Shown here in pieces: positions 41,799 to 51,056 of a stretch of DNA of 60,830 nt. Every line of letters begins with the position of its first letter. The first letter of the stretch is position 1. The translations under genes were made by a program, and so were the position numbers. The DNA comes from Paenibacillus sp. (GTDB lineage Bacteria; Bacillota; Bacilli; Paenibacillales; Paenibacillaceae), in contig JAILZT010000030.1 in the NCBI GenBank assembly GCA_023512345.1, positions 1 through 60,830 of the forward strand, written 5' to 3'. Below the pieces are notes generated by a model that saw only the letters and a list, made by a program, of their open reading frames with translations, was not told the origin of the DNA and made no database searches.

Positions 41799-42338
41799 TT
41801 GCAGAACGATATTCAAGAGGTCTTGATCAGCGAAGAGGAAATTCAACAAAGAATTAAAGAGCTCGGTGTAGTGCTGAGTGCAGAATATGAGGGACGTACC
41901 CCTTTAGTTATTTGTGTATTAAAGGGAGCATTTATTTTTATGGCCGATTTGGTTAAGGTTATTACGGTGCCTGTCGAAATGGATTTTATGGCAGTATCAA
42001 GTTATGGAGCATCAACTAAGTCTTCCGGTGTTGTAAAGATCATTAAAGATCTTGATGTACCGGTAGAAGGGCGCGACGTATTGATTGTTGAAGACATTAT
42101 CGACAGCGGTCTGACACTTAGCTACCTGATTGAGCTTCTTCGCAATCGTAATGCTGCTTCTATTTCGGTGGTAACTCTATTCGATAAACCTGCAGGACGT
42201 ACGGTAGATCTTGAAGCAGATTATACTGGTTTTGTTCTTCCTGATGAATTCGTAGTGGGCTACGGTCTTGATTACGCCGAGTTATATCGGAATCTCCCTT
42301 ACATCGGAGTACTAAAGCCTGAGATTTATTCCAATTGA
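41799..42338 (+). CDS. hpt: Hypoxanthine phosphoribosyltransferase
   Basis: Salvages hypoxanthine and guanine using PRPP. The 179-residue protein has the PRPP motif VLIVEDIIDSGLTL and the flexible-loop SSYGASTKSSG. The start is TTG 41799, eight bases after AGGAGG. Confidence 0.96.
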   Translation: MQNDIQEVLISEEEIQQRIKELGVVLSAEYEGRTPLVICVLKGAFIFMADLVKVITVPVEMDFMAVSSYGASTKSSGVVKIIKDLDVPVEGRDVLIVEDIIDSGLTLSYLIELLRNRNAASISVVTLFDKPAGRTVDLEADYTGFVLPDEFVVGYGLDYAELYRNLPYIGVLKPEIYSN

Positions 42339-42387
42339 CCTATTGACAGCCTTGATCATATGGATCAAATACCGGGGCTTCCACTAT

Positions 42388-42417
42388 TTGAGGTGTCCCA
42401 ACAGGCTATGGTACAAT
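42388..42417 (+). promoter_or_regulatory. Sigma-A promoter of ftsH
   Basis: TTGAGG and TACAAT are 18 bases apart and end 29 bases before the ftsH ATG. A small palindrome, TTGATC-ATATG-GATCAA (42354-42370), lies just upstream. Confidence 0.55.
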
Positions 42418-42446
42418 AACTTAAGCGTTGTGAGAGGAGGTAGGGG

Positions 42447-44498
42447 ATGAATCGGTTCATCCGGAATTCTGGTTTTTATTTGATTTTATTTTTAGTCGTG
42501 GTGGGTATTGTCCAATTTGTAAGCAATGGGAACGAAGCCGCCGATTTCCCTAGATACGACGAACTTAGGCAGGAACTGAAGAGTAACAATGTGGAGAAAA
42601 TGACGGTCCAGTTCGAGCAAAACGCCTTTTTGGTTACTGGTGAGTATCGAAAGGCGCCTGCAGATTCGAAATCGAAAAGCTTCTCCACATATATTCCTCC
42701 TACAGATGCTGCTTTGGAACAGCTCGTTGAGGCCAGTGATGTAAATGGTGTGCAGTTCACCCAGAAGAAAATGGAGGGTGACAGCATTTGGCTGACATTC
42801 CTTTCTTCCATTATCCCGCTCGTTATTATGTTCATCCTGTTTTTCTTCCTGTTCAATCAGACTCAGGGTGGCGGCGGCAAGGTAATGAACTTCGGTAAAA
42901 GCAAGGCTCGGTTATATAATGAAGAGAAGAAAAAAGTCAGCTTTGAGGACGTTGCAGGAGCTGATGAAGAGAAGCAAGAGCTGGTTGAAGTCGTGGAATT
43001 CCTTAAGGACCCACGTAAATTTGCTGCTGTAGGCGCTCGTATACCAAAGGGTGTTCTGCTTGTAGGCCCTCCAGGAACGGGTAAAACATTGCTGGCTCGT
43101 GCGGTAGCGGGTGAAGCTGGTGTTCCTTTCTTCAGCATTTCAGGTTCTGACTTTGTTGAAATGTTTGTGGGTGTAGGTGCATCGCGTGTTCGCGACTTGT
43201 TCGAGAATGCTAAGAAAAACGCACCTTGTATCATTTTCATCGATGAGATTGACGCCGTAGGTCGTCAACGTGGTGCCGGACTTGGCGGCGGACATGATGA
43301 GCGGGAGCAGACACTCAACCAATTGCTCGTTGAGATGGATGGTTTCGGTGGTAATGAAGGTATTATTATTGTGGCTGCAACGAACCGTTCGGATATTCTT
43401 GATCCGGCCTTGCTTCGCCCGGGACGTTTTGACCGTCAAATTACGGTTGACCGCCCTGATGTGAAGGGTCGTGAGGCTGTTCTTAAGGTGCATTCCCGCA
43501 ATAAGCCGCTTACGAACGATGTAAGACTCGATGTTGTTGCTAAGCGTACGACTGGATTTACAGGTGCAGATTTGGAGAACCTTCTTAATGAAGCAGCTCT
43601 GCTTGCAGCACGACGCAATCGTAAGGATATCTCCATGAAAGAAGTAGACGAAGCGATTGATCGCGTTATCGTAGGTACTGAGAAACGCAGCCGTGTGATC
43701 AGTGATCGTGAGAAACGCATCGTAGCTTACCATGAAGCGGGTCATACGATAGTGGGATATTTCCTTGAACATGCTGATATCGTACACAAGGTAACGATTA
43801 TTCCACGCGGACGCGCTGGCGGATATGTCATTATGCTTCCGAAGGAAGACCGAATGATTGTTACGAAGCAAGAGTTGCTTGATAAAGTAACCGGACTCCT
43901 TGGCGGCCGTGTTGCCGAAGAATTATTCATCGGTGAAATTGGTACAGGTGCATACAGTGACTTCCAGCAAGCAACCCGTATCGTACGGGCGATGATTATG
44001 GAGTACGGCATGAGTGAGAAACTTGGACCGATGCAGTTCGGTACATCTCAGGGCCAAGTATTCCTCGGTCGTGATATCGGACATGAACAGAATTATAGTG
44101 ATTCCATCGCTTATGAGATTGATCAGGAAATGCAAAACTTCATTCGTCAAAGCTACGAGCGTTGTAAAGACCTTCTGATCAAGCATTCCAAAGAGATGCA
44201 TCTGATTGCGAACACCTTGCTTGAGAAGGAAACCCTTGAATTGGATCAGATCAAAGAGCTGATCGAGCAAGGTTATCTGTCTGAAGACGGTAAGCCGGAG
44301 GAAGCTGAAGGGGTAACGATGGAGGTTGGAGAACCAATTATCGATACTATCGGAGATGTTCGAGTTCGTATTCAAGGCAAGGATGGCGAGAATCCACCTA
44401 CGATCGGAGATTTGACCAAAGATATTCCTGGCAAATCAGAGATAGATGGTGAAGGCGGTCCTGAAGACGGCAATAAAGGCGGCGGAAGCCTAGTCTAA
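42447..44498 (+). CDS. ftsH: ATP-dependent zinc metalloprotease FtsH
   Basis: A hexameric membrane AAA+ protease for quality control. Two membrane helices (about 8-25 and 112-132) flank an extracytoplasmic domain. The AAA domain has GPPGTGKT and an SRH. The protease domain has the zinc motif HEAGH at 429-433. The 683-residue protein has a Gly-rich tail. GAGGAGG precedes the ATG. Confidence 0.97.
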   Translation: MNRFIRNSGFYLILFLVVVGIVQFVSNGNEAADFPRYDELRQELKSNNVEKMTVQFEQNAFLVTGEYRKAPADSKSKSFSTYIPPTDAALEQLVEASDVNGVQFTQKKMEGDSIWLTFLSSIIPLVIMFILFFFLFNQTQGGGGKVMNFGKSKARLYNEEKKKVSFEDVAGADEEKQELVEVVEFLKDPRKFAAVGARIPKGVLLVGPPGTGKTLLARAVAGEAGVPFFSISGSDFVEMFVGVGASRVRDLFENAKKNAPCIIFIDEIDAVGRQRGAGLGGGHDEREQTLNQLLVEMDGFGGNEGIIIVAATNRSDILDPALLRPGRFDRQITVDRPDVKGREAVLKVHSRNKPLTNDVRLDVVAKRTTGFTGADLENLLNEAALLAARRNRKDISMKEVDEAIDRVIVGTEKRSRVISDREKRIVAYHEAGHTIVGYFLEHADIVHKVTIIPRGRAGGYVIMLPKEDRMIVTKQELLDKVTGLLGGRVAEELFIGEIGTGAYSDFQQATRIVRAMIMEYGMSEKLGPMQFGTSQGQVFLGRDIGHEQNYSDSIAYEIDQEMQNFIRQSYERCKDLLIKHSKEMHLIANTLLEKETLELDQIKELIEQGYLSEDGKPEEAEGVTMEVGEPIIDTIGDVRVRIQGKDGENPPTIGDLTKDIPGKSEIDGEGGPEDGNKGGGSLV

Positions 44499-44526
44499 CT
44501 GCCTCATAATTCACATGCAGAGACAC

Positions 44527-44562
44527 AAAACCGGAGAACGTAACTGTTCTCCGGTTTTTTTA
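44527..44562 (+). terminator. Terminator after ftsH
   Basis: AAAACCGGAGAAC pairs perfectly with GTTCTCCGGTTTT, followed by more T. Confidence 0.95.
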
Positions 44563-44609
44563 TTTTCTACTTTAAGCAAATCCTTGAGTTTAGAGTAATT
44601 CCAGTTACA

Positions 44610-44638
44610 TTGACAGGGCGAAGATCGTTGTGTACATT
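44610..44638 (+). promoter_or_regulatory. Sigma-A promoter of the nadA operon
   Basis: TTGACA and TACATT are exactly 17 bases apart, about 75 bases before nadA. Confidence 0.75.
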
Positions 44639-44714
44639 AATGAATAATATATTACTTACATTTTACATGATACGCTGGCTTAACGCCGCGAAAACATAAG
44701 GGGGACATAGAACC

Positions 44715-45653
44715 GTGGAAGCTCTTGCGCTGGAGCGCAAACAGGAACAGAATCGGGAACTGCGTATACGTCTGGAACAGCTTAAGAAGGAACGGAATGC
44801 AATCATTTTGGCTCATTATTATCAACGGGATGAAATTCAGGAGGTTGCCGATTTCCGAGGTGATTCTTTTTTGTTAGCCCAAAAGGCTGCAGAAACCGAT
44901 GCAGATGTTATTGTGTTCTGTGGGGTTCATTTTATGGGCGAAAGTGCCAAAATACTAGCACCTAATAAAACAGTCCTTATCCCTGATGAGCGGGCAGGCT
45001 GTCCTATGGCTGATATGGTCAATGTTGAAGGGTTGCGGAAGCTTAAAGCACAGCATCCCAATGCTAAAGTCGTTACTTATATTAACTCATCGGCCGAAAT
45101 TAAGGCGGAGACTGATATTTGCTGTACCTCTGCGAATGCGGTGAAGGTCATCGAGTCGCTTGATGCTGAGGAAATTATATGGGTACCCGATAAAAATCTG
45201 GGTCAATATGTACAGGATCAAACCGGTAAAAAGCTGATTATCTGGGAGGGCTACTGCAACACCCATGATATGCTTACCGTCAAAGATGTAAATGAAATGA
45301 GAGCCAAATATCCGGATGCAGAATTTGTGGTTCACCCTGAATGTCGTCCTGAAGTTGTAGCTATGGGTGATTATGTAGGCAGCACTACCTCCATCCTTGA
45401 GTATTGCCGGAAATCGGATCGCAAGCAGTTTATCGTTGGAACAGAGGATGGTACAGGATACCAGCTGCGTAAAGACAGCCCGGATAAAGAATTTCATTTT
45501 GCTACCAAGTTTCTTGTATGCCCAAATATGAAGGTTAATAATTTGAAAAAACTGGTTAAATGCCTGGAGACGATGAAACCGCAAATTTACGTTCCACCTG
45601 CTGTCGCCGACAAAGCCAGAACATCCCTAGAGCGCATGCTACAAGTACGGTAG
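44715..45653 (+). CDS. nadA: Quinolinate synthase
   Basis: An Fe-S enzyme that condenses iminoaspartate with dihydroxyacetone phosphate in de novo NAD synthesis. The 312-residue protein has ILAHYYQRDEIQEVADFRGDS, the conserved cysteines in VFCGVHFMGESA, and VHPECRPEV. The start is GTG after TAAGGGGGAC. It leads nadA-nadB-nadC-coaX-hslO. Confidence 0.96.
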   Translation: MEALALERKQEQNRELRIRLEQLKKERNAIILAHYYQRDEIQEVADFRGDSFLLAQKAAETDADVIVFCGVHFMGESAKILAPNKTVLIPDERAGCPMADMVNVEGLRKLKAQHPNAKVVTYINSSAEIKAETDICCTSANAVKVIESLDAEEIIWVPDKNLGQYVQDQTGKKLIIWEGYCNTHDMLTVKDVNEMRAKYPDAEFVVHPECRPEVVAMGDYVGSTTSILEYCRKSDRKQFIVGTEDGTGYQLRKDSPDKEFHFATKFLVCPNMKVNNLKKLVKCLETMKPQIYVPPAVADKARTSLERMLQVR

Positions 45654-45692
45654 CATGCGCTACTCTTTCGTTGAAACAGGTGAAAAGCGGTT

Positions 45693-47309
45693 ATGATTCC
45701 ACAATATCTAGTAGATTTTGACCTACGGGAGATACCTAGCACGAAAACGGATTGTGTTATTGTTGGCTCAGGCATTGCCGGTTTGTTCACAGCTATTAAA
45801 GCCAGTCGAGACCGGAAAGTCATTATGATTACCAAAAAAACGCTGATGGAAAGCAACACTCGCTACGCACAGGGAGGCATCGCAGCCGTCATAGCTGAGG
45901 ATGACTCACCGGAGTACCATCGGCAGGATACGCTAATGGCCGGGGCAGGACTTTGTTCATCTACTGCAGTGGATGTTCTGGTTAATGAAGGGCCCGAAGG
46001 CGTCCATGAACTTATTAGATTAGGCACATTGTTTGATAAAGAAGACGGCGTGTTGGCATTGACCCAGGAAGGGGCGCATAGCCACCGTCGTATTTTGCAT
46101 GCCAATGGAGATGCAACAGGATATGAGATTGTGCGGGCATTGGCAGAGCAGGTAGCCAACAATGCAAATATTGAGGTATGGGATGACCACTTTGTCATTG
46201 ATCTTATTACCGAAGCCAATGAGTGCGTGGGTGTATTGCTGCAGCAACCGGGCGGAGGACGTTTGTTCTTGCAGGCAGATTCAACGGTTCTTTGTTCAGG
46301 CGGAGCAGGGCAGCTCTATCGGTACACCACTAACCCTGAGGTGGCAACAGGGGATGGAGTTGCTATTGCTTATCGGGCCGGAGCTCATATTCGCGATATG
46401 GAATTTATTCAGTTTCATCCCACAGCATTAAGTTATCCAGGGGCTCCCCGTTTTCTAATTTCTGAGGCGTTACGAGGGGAAGGCGCTGTTCTGCGTAATA
46501 TTCGGGGCGAGCGATTTATGGATCGTTATCATGAGCTTTTAGAGCTTGCTCCTCGGGATATCGTCGCTAGAGCTATTATTAGTGAGATGGAAATAACCAA
46601 ATCAACCTTTGTATATTTGGATATCACACATGAATCTGCTGATATGGTGAAGCATCGTTTCCCTACTATTTATGAGACATGTATGAGTTATGGACTTGAT
46701 ATTACAAGTGATTGGATTCCAGTTGCTCCTGCTGCGCATTATATGATGGGAGGCATTAAGACGGATTTGAACGGAGAGAGTAATATCTCTCGGCTGTTCG
46801 CCTGTGGAGAGGTATCTTCTACAGGATTACATGGAGCGAACCGTTTGGCTTCGAATTCACTTTCAGAGGCTATTGTATTTGGTCGCCGTATCATTGAACG
46901 TGTACGTCAGCTTCCACCTCTTACACGTAATAGCTTCTCCGCAGGCTTCATAGAAGGACGCAATGAATATCCAACACAAGCTATTGTTGAGCGGCGGCTG
47001 AAGCTGCAAAAGATTATGGTTCGCTATGTGGGGCTGCGCCGTAATGAAGAAATGCTATCCAAAGGGCTTGAGGAATTAAAACGTCAGCTGCCGATTTTCG
47101 GATCGGTGCTAACGAAACGTGAAGAGTACGAATTTGCAAACATGTTGACATGCTGTCTTATGATAACGGAATCGGCGTTGGCGCGGGAAGAGAGCCGCGG
47201 AGCGCATTACCGCGAGGATTATCCGCAACGTGATGATATGCAGTGGCGCAAGCATTTGCTCCAAATTCGAGAACTGGGCATAGTGGAGGAATTAAGCGAT
47301 GATGTTTAA
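45693..47309 (+). CDS. nadB: L-aspartate oxidase
   Basis: A flavoenzyme that makes iminoaspartate, the substrate of NadA. The 538-residue protein has the FAD-binding GSGIAGLFTAIKA, RYAQGGIAAV, and the succinate-dehydrogenase-family HGANRLASNSLSEA motif. Its last bases overlap nadC, so expression is coupled. Confidence 0.96.
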   Translation: MIPQYLVDFDLREIPSTKTDCVIVGSGIAGLFTAIKASRDRKVIMITKKTLMESNTRYAQGGIAAVIAEDDSPEYHRQDTLMAGAGLCSSTAVDVLVNEGPEGVHELIRLGTLFDKEDGVLALTQEGAHSHRRILHANGDATGYEIVRALAEQVANNANIEVWDDHFVIDLITEANECVGVLLQQPGGGRLFLQADSTVLCSGGAGQLYRYTTNPEVATGDGVAIAYRAGAHIRDMEFIQFHPTALSYPGAPRFLISEALRGEGAVLRNIRGERFMDRYHELLELAPRDIVARAIISEMEITKSTFVYLDITHESADMVKHRFPTIYETCMSYGLDITSDWIPVAPAAHYMMGGIKTDLNGESNISRLFACGEVSSTGLHGANRLASNSLSEAIVFGRRIIERVRQLPPLTRNSFSAGFIEGRNEYPTQAIVERRLKLQKIMVRYVGLRRNEEMLSKGLEELKRQLPIFGSVLTKREEYEFANMLTCCLMITESALAREESRGAHYREDYPQRDDMQWRKHLLQIRELGIVEELSDDV

Positions 47310-48174
47310 CGGATATAATGAAGAACTTGTTCAATCAATCAAGGGCTGGCTGCATGAGGATGTGGGTTCTGGTGATGTGACCACTCAAACCACCATTGTA
47401 GCAGGACATGAATCCAAGGGCATTATTCATGCCAAAGAAGACGGGGTCATCTGTGGCCTTCCCGTAGCTGAGCTGGTTTTTGAGGTGGTAGACCCAACCT
47501 TAAATTTTACAGCTTTTGTTCAAGAGGGCCAGACTGTTGCTAAGGGTACTGTGCTTGCTGAGGTAGAAGGAAGTACACATGCAATTTTGACCGGCGAACG
47601 GCTTGCCCTAAATTTGATGCAGCGGATGTCAGGTGTTGCAACGCGGACGGCCTCCTTTGTTCGGGCACTGGATGGGTTACCTACCCGATTAGTAGATACA
47701 CGTAAAACAACTCCTGGACACCGGATGCTGGAGAAATATGCAGTACGGATAGGTGGCGGGGCTAATCACAGATTCGGATTATACGATGCAGTAATGATTA
47801 AAGACAACCACATTAAGGGAGCGGGCGGTATCCGCCAGGCTGTAGGCCGTGCTCGGGCCAATATCCCCCACACGATGACTATCGAAGTGGAGACAGAGAG
47901 CTTGGAGCAAGTTGAAGAAGCATTAGCTGCGGGAGCCGATATTATTATGCTTGATAATATGCCCACCGATCTGATGCGGGAAGCCGTAAAAAGAATTAAA
48001 GCTAAAGCCCCTCATGTTAAAACAGAGGCCTCGGGTAATGTATCCCTGGAAACCGTACATGATATGGCTCTGTCTGGTGTGGATGTAATATCTGTAGGAC
48101 GTCTTACTTATTCCTTCTCCAGCCTGGATATCAGTCTGGATCTGAATGAGAAGAAGGAGGGCCGGCAGTCATGA
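47299..48174 (+). CDS. nadC: Nicotinate-nucleotide pyrophosphorylase (QPRTase)
   Basis: Converts quinolinate and PRPP to NaMN. The 291-residue protein has HEDVGSGDVTTQT, the DTRKTTPGHRMLEKYAVRIGG signature, and KDNHIKGAGG. It overlaps nadB by 11 bases and coaX by four. Confidence 0.96.
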   Translation: MMFNGYNEELVQSIKGWLHEDVGSGDVTTQTTIVAGHESKGIIHAKEDGVICGLPVAELVFEVVDPTLNFTAFVQEGQTVAKGTVLAEVEGSTHAILTGERLALNLMQRMSGVATRTASFVRALDGLPTRLVDTRKTTPGHRMLEKYAVRIGGGANHRFGLYDAVMIKDNHIKGAGGIRQAVGRARANIPHTMTIEVETESLEQVEEALAAGADIIMLDNMPTDLMREAVKRIKAKAPHVKTEASGNVSLETVHDMALSGVDVISVGRLTYSFSSLDISLDLNEKKEGRQS

Positions 48175-48938
48175 TGCTTGCAATCGATATCGGCAACACC
48201 AATATTGTGCTCGGTGTATACCGGGAGCGTGAGCTGCTGCATCATTTCCGGCTGAGTACTGCGCGTCAATCCACTGTGGATGAATATGGTGTCCTGATTC
48301 ACAATTTGTTTCATATGTCAGATCTCTCTATTAAGGATATTGAAGGGGTAATTATTGCTTCAGTAGTTCCCCCTTTGGTACAGGTGATTGTTGAGATGTG
48401 TGTTAAATATATTGGGCATGATCCATTGCTTGTAGGTCCTGGAATCAAGACAGGGCTTAACCTTCGCTACGAGAATCCGCGAGAAGTGGGGGCTGACCGA
48501 ATTGTGAATGCAGTAGCCGCTATCGAACAATACAAATGCCCGCTTGTTGTTGTTGATTTTGGAACAGCAACAACCTTTGATTGCATTGATGCGGGTGCGA
48601 ATTATCTTGGCGGTGCTATAGTGCCTGGGCTTGGTATTTCTACAGAAGCTTTATACCAACGGGCATCTAAGCTGCCGCGGATTGAACTGGAGAAACCTAA
48701 GAAGGTCATTGGCCGAAATACTGTGCATGCTATGCAGGCCGGTATTATTTTTGGCTATGCCGGGCAAGTTGAGGGAATTGTAAGACGGATTAAAGTTGAG
48801 ATGAATGCACCGCAGCTGAAAGTAATTGCAACAGGAGGCCTCGCCTCATTGATTGCCGGTGAAACGGAGTGCATCGATGAAGTCAACCCAATGCTCACAC
48901 TTGAAGGGCTTCGCATCATTTATGATCGCAATAAATAA
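48171..48938 (+). CDS. coaX: Type III pantothenate kinase
   Basis: The first step of coenzyme A synthesis. The 255-residue ASKHA-fold protein has MLAIDIGNTNIVLGVY, the GADRIVNAVAA catalytic aspartate motif, and VDFGTATTFD. It begins within the nadC stop codon. Confidence 0.96.
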   Translation: MMLAIDIGNTNIVLGVYRERELLHHFRLSTARQSTVDEYGVLIHNLFHMSDLSIKDIEGVIIASVVPPLVQVIVEMCVKYIGHDPLLVGPGIKTGLNLRYENPREVGADRIVNAVAAIEQYKCPLVVVDFGTATTFDCIDAGANYLGGAIVPGLGISTEALYQRASKLPRIELEKPKKVIGRNTVHAMQAGIIFGYAGQVEGIVRRIKVEMNAPQLKVIATGGLASLIAGETECIDEVNPMLTLEGLRIIYDRNK

Positions 48939-48984
48939 GGATACAGACAAATAGAGATAAATGAATAGGAGGAGTATGGATCCA

Positions 48985-49869
48985 ATGGAAAAGAAGAAGG
49001 ATCGGCTTATCCGGGGAACCGCGCTGGAGGGTAAGGTTAGAGCTTTTGTCGTTCGTACGACTGAACTAGTCGATGAATTGCGGCGTAGACATGATACGTA
49101 CCCAACGGCTACAGCTGCCCTCGGTCGGACAGTTACCGCTGCGGCCATAATGGGAGCCATGCTCAAGGGTCAAGAGAAGCTAAATATCATAGTTAAAGGT
49201 AATGGACCGCTTGGACAGATTGTAGTAGATGCCAATGCTTTGGGAGAAGTCCGCGGCTATGTTCATAATCCACATGTTCATTTGCCAAGCAATAGCTTAG
49301 GTAAACTGGATGTGGCTGGAGCTGTAGGTACCGAAGGATACTTAGATGTGATAAAAGATCTGGGGATGAAGGAGCCGTATAGAGGCAGTGTGCCAATCGT
49401 ATCCGGAGAACTTGGTGATGACTTTACGTACTATTTTGCTGTATCAGAACAGACTCCGGCTGCTGTTGGTTTAGGTGTGCTTGTGGATACAGATAATTCG
49501 GTAATAGTTGCAGGGGGCTTTATCATACAACTGCTCCCGGGACTTACAGATGCCGAGATTTCAGAAATTGAACATACCCTTAGCACAATGCCATCTGTTA
49601 CAACGCTGCTGGATCAGGGCCTTGAACCAGAGGATATGCTTCGTTTACTTTTCCCGGATGCAATAGTTATGGAGGAGTTAGATGTTCGCTTTGCTTGTCA
49701 GTGTTCACGCGAAAAAGTAGAACAGACACTGGTCAGTCTTGGTGAACAAGAATTAGAGCAATTAATTAAAGAGGATCAACAAGCTGAGGTTGTTTGTCAT
49801 TTCTGTAACGAAGCTTATGTTTTTAATAAGGATGAAATGCAGGTCATTCTCGACCAAGCTAAATCGTAG
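48985..49869 (+). CDS. hslO: Redox-regulated chaperone Hsp33
   Basis: A holdase chaperone activated by oxidative unfolding. The 294-residue protein ends in a zinc redox switch with CQC and CHFC, which bind zinc when reduced. ATG 48985, ten bases after AGGAGGAG, is preferred over ATG 48961 and 48976. Confidence 0.95.
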   Translation: MEKKKDRLIRGTALEGKVRAFVVRTTELVDELRRRHDTYPTATAALGRTVTAAAIMGAMLKGQEKLNIIVKGNGPLGQIVVDANALGEVRGYVHNPHVHLPSNSLGKLDVAGAVGTEGYLDVIKDLGMKEPYRGSVPIVSGELGDDFTYYFAVSEQTPAAVGLGVLVDTDNSVIVAGGFIIQLLPGLTDAEISEIEHTLSTMPSVTTLLDQGLEPEDMLRLLFPDAIVMEELDVRFACQCSREKVEQTLVSLGEQELEQLIKEDQQAEVVCHFCNEAYVFNKDEMQVILDQAKS

Positions 49870-49877
49870 GGTATGGG

Positions 49878-50822
49878 ATGATGACGAGACAGGAACGAAC
49901 GCTGCGTAAGGCCGTGGGAATACTTGCTGCTGCGACTCTCCTGCTTGGTATACTGTTTATTTGGAGCTTGCGAGCCGGTGGAGTTATATGGAAGAATACG
50001 AACGGTGTTGAATCTGCAGAGGTCGCCTCAGTGGGGGGTCAATCGGTTACAGAGCAGCAGTGGATGGATGCGCTTAAGAATAAGCATGGCGATGAAGTCT
50101 TATTGGGTATACTGAACCGTATAGTGGTTGACAAGGAAGCAAAAGCGCTGGGAATCCATGTGACAGATCAAGAGATTCAACAGAAACTAAAGAATACTAT
50201 GGCTGGTTACAGCTCGGAAGAACAGTATTATGCGCAAATGCAATCAGAACTGGGATTATCTCGCCAGGAGGTTCTTGAAGAGACGGTGTATCGACTTACT
50301 CTCCAAGCTATTGCAACATCGGGTATCGTCATTGATGACTCCGATATCAACGAATATTTGGAACAAAACGAAGATCGATTCCGCCCAAAAAAAGTAATGG
50401 AGCTCTCCATCATTAAGGTGAATACCTATTCCGAAGCGGAAGAAGTTATGAATCGATTGGAAAATGGAGAGGATTTTGCGGCGCTGGCAAGGGAGCTTTC
50501 CATAGATGATGAAAGCAGTGCACATGGTGGAAGTCTTGGTGCCGTAGAAGAGGAAGATCCCTTCTGGCCTAAGGAAATGCTCAAGACGGCAGCGGAGCTT
50601 GATGCAGGCGATATCGCGGGTCCGCTCCAGGACAATGACAGTTACGCAGTCATTCGGGTTGAGCGTATTACCTCACCAGATGTGCCAAGTGAAAAAGACA
50701 TTAGGGCACAGGTTCGCCAAGAGATGGCGCTTGAGCAGGCAGCTCCTTTGCACCAAGTGGAGAGTAATTTACGAACCAAATACGATGCGTCAATATATAT
50801 TGACAATCGTCTCCAAGATTGA
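49878..50822 (+). CDS. Membrane-anchored parvulin-type peptidyl-prolyl isomerase (YacD-like)
   Basis: A SurA/PrsA-type foldase with an N-terminal membrane helix (about 12-32) in place of a lipobox, then a SurA-like chaperone region, and a parvulin domain around residues 165-260 (ELSIIKVNTYSEAEEV... GPLQDNDSYAVIRVE). It sits between hslO and cysK, as yacD does in B. subtilis. It is the second foldase in this window. Confidence 0.88.
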   Translation: MMTRQERTLRKAVGILAAATLLLGILFIWSLRAGGVIWKNTNGVESAEVASVGGQSVTEQQWMDALKNKHGDEVLLGILNRIVVDKEAKALGIHVTDQEIQQKLKNTMAGYSSEEQYYAQMQSELGLSRQEVLEETVYRLTLQAIATSGIVIDDSDINEYLEQNEDRFRPKKVMELSIIKVNTYSEAEEVMNRLENGEDFAALARELSIDDESSAHGGSLGAVEEEDPFWPKEMLKTAAELDAGDIAGPLQDNDSYAVIRVERITSPDVPSEKDIRAQVRQEMALEQAAPLHQVESNLRTKYDASIYIDNRLQD

Positions 50823-50866
50823 TAATATGATATTATCTAAAACCTACTGATTTACTCGGAAATAAC

Positions 50867-50976
50867 AACGGCGGCCGATTGTTCAACCGCTGTACAGCGC
50901 TCCAACTTGTGCGCTGCGGTATTGAATATCCTGGTGAATGGATCCTCCTCAATAGAGGATCAGCCGTTTTTTTTAT
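50867..50976 (+). promoter_or_regulatory. Structured leader RNA / attenuator upstream of cysK
   Basis: Three nested stems are visible. P1 is AACGGC (50867-50872) with GCCGTT (50963-50968). P2 is TTCAACCG plus CAGCGC (50882-50900) with GCGCTG, CGG and TTGAA (50911-50926). P3 is GATCCTC (50941-50947) with GAGGATC (50955-50961). Eight or more T follow P1. It could be the yacD terminator or a regulated attenuator for cysK. No T-box motif (GGTGGNACCGCG) is present. Confidence 0.62.
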
Positions 50977-51056
50977 ACACCCGGACTCACATGCTGAAGA
51001 CATTGTCACAAGTTACGTACTTATACCCATTTATTATTTCAAGGAGGTTTTTGCTC

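Noticed and set aside
43140..43871. 243-residue ORF opposite ftsH
   Set aside because: It lies wholly inside the highly conserved AAA and protease domains of ftsH and has no recognisable domain.
50866..50980. T-box riboswitch for cysK
   Set aside because: The conserved GGTGGNACCGCG antiterminator bulge sequence and specifier-loop features are not visible.
50907..51056. Longer N-terminus for CysK
   Set aside because: It crosses the structured leader and poly-T, while a perfect AAGGAGG supports ATG 51057.
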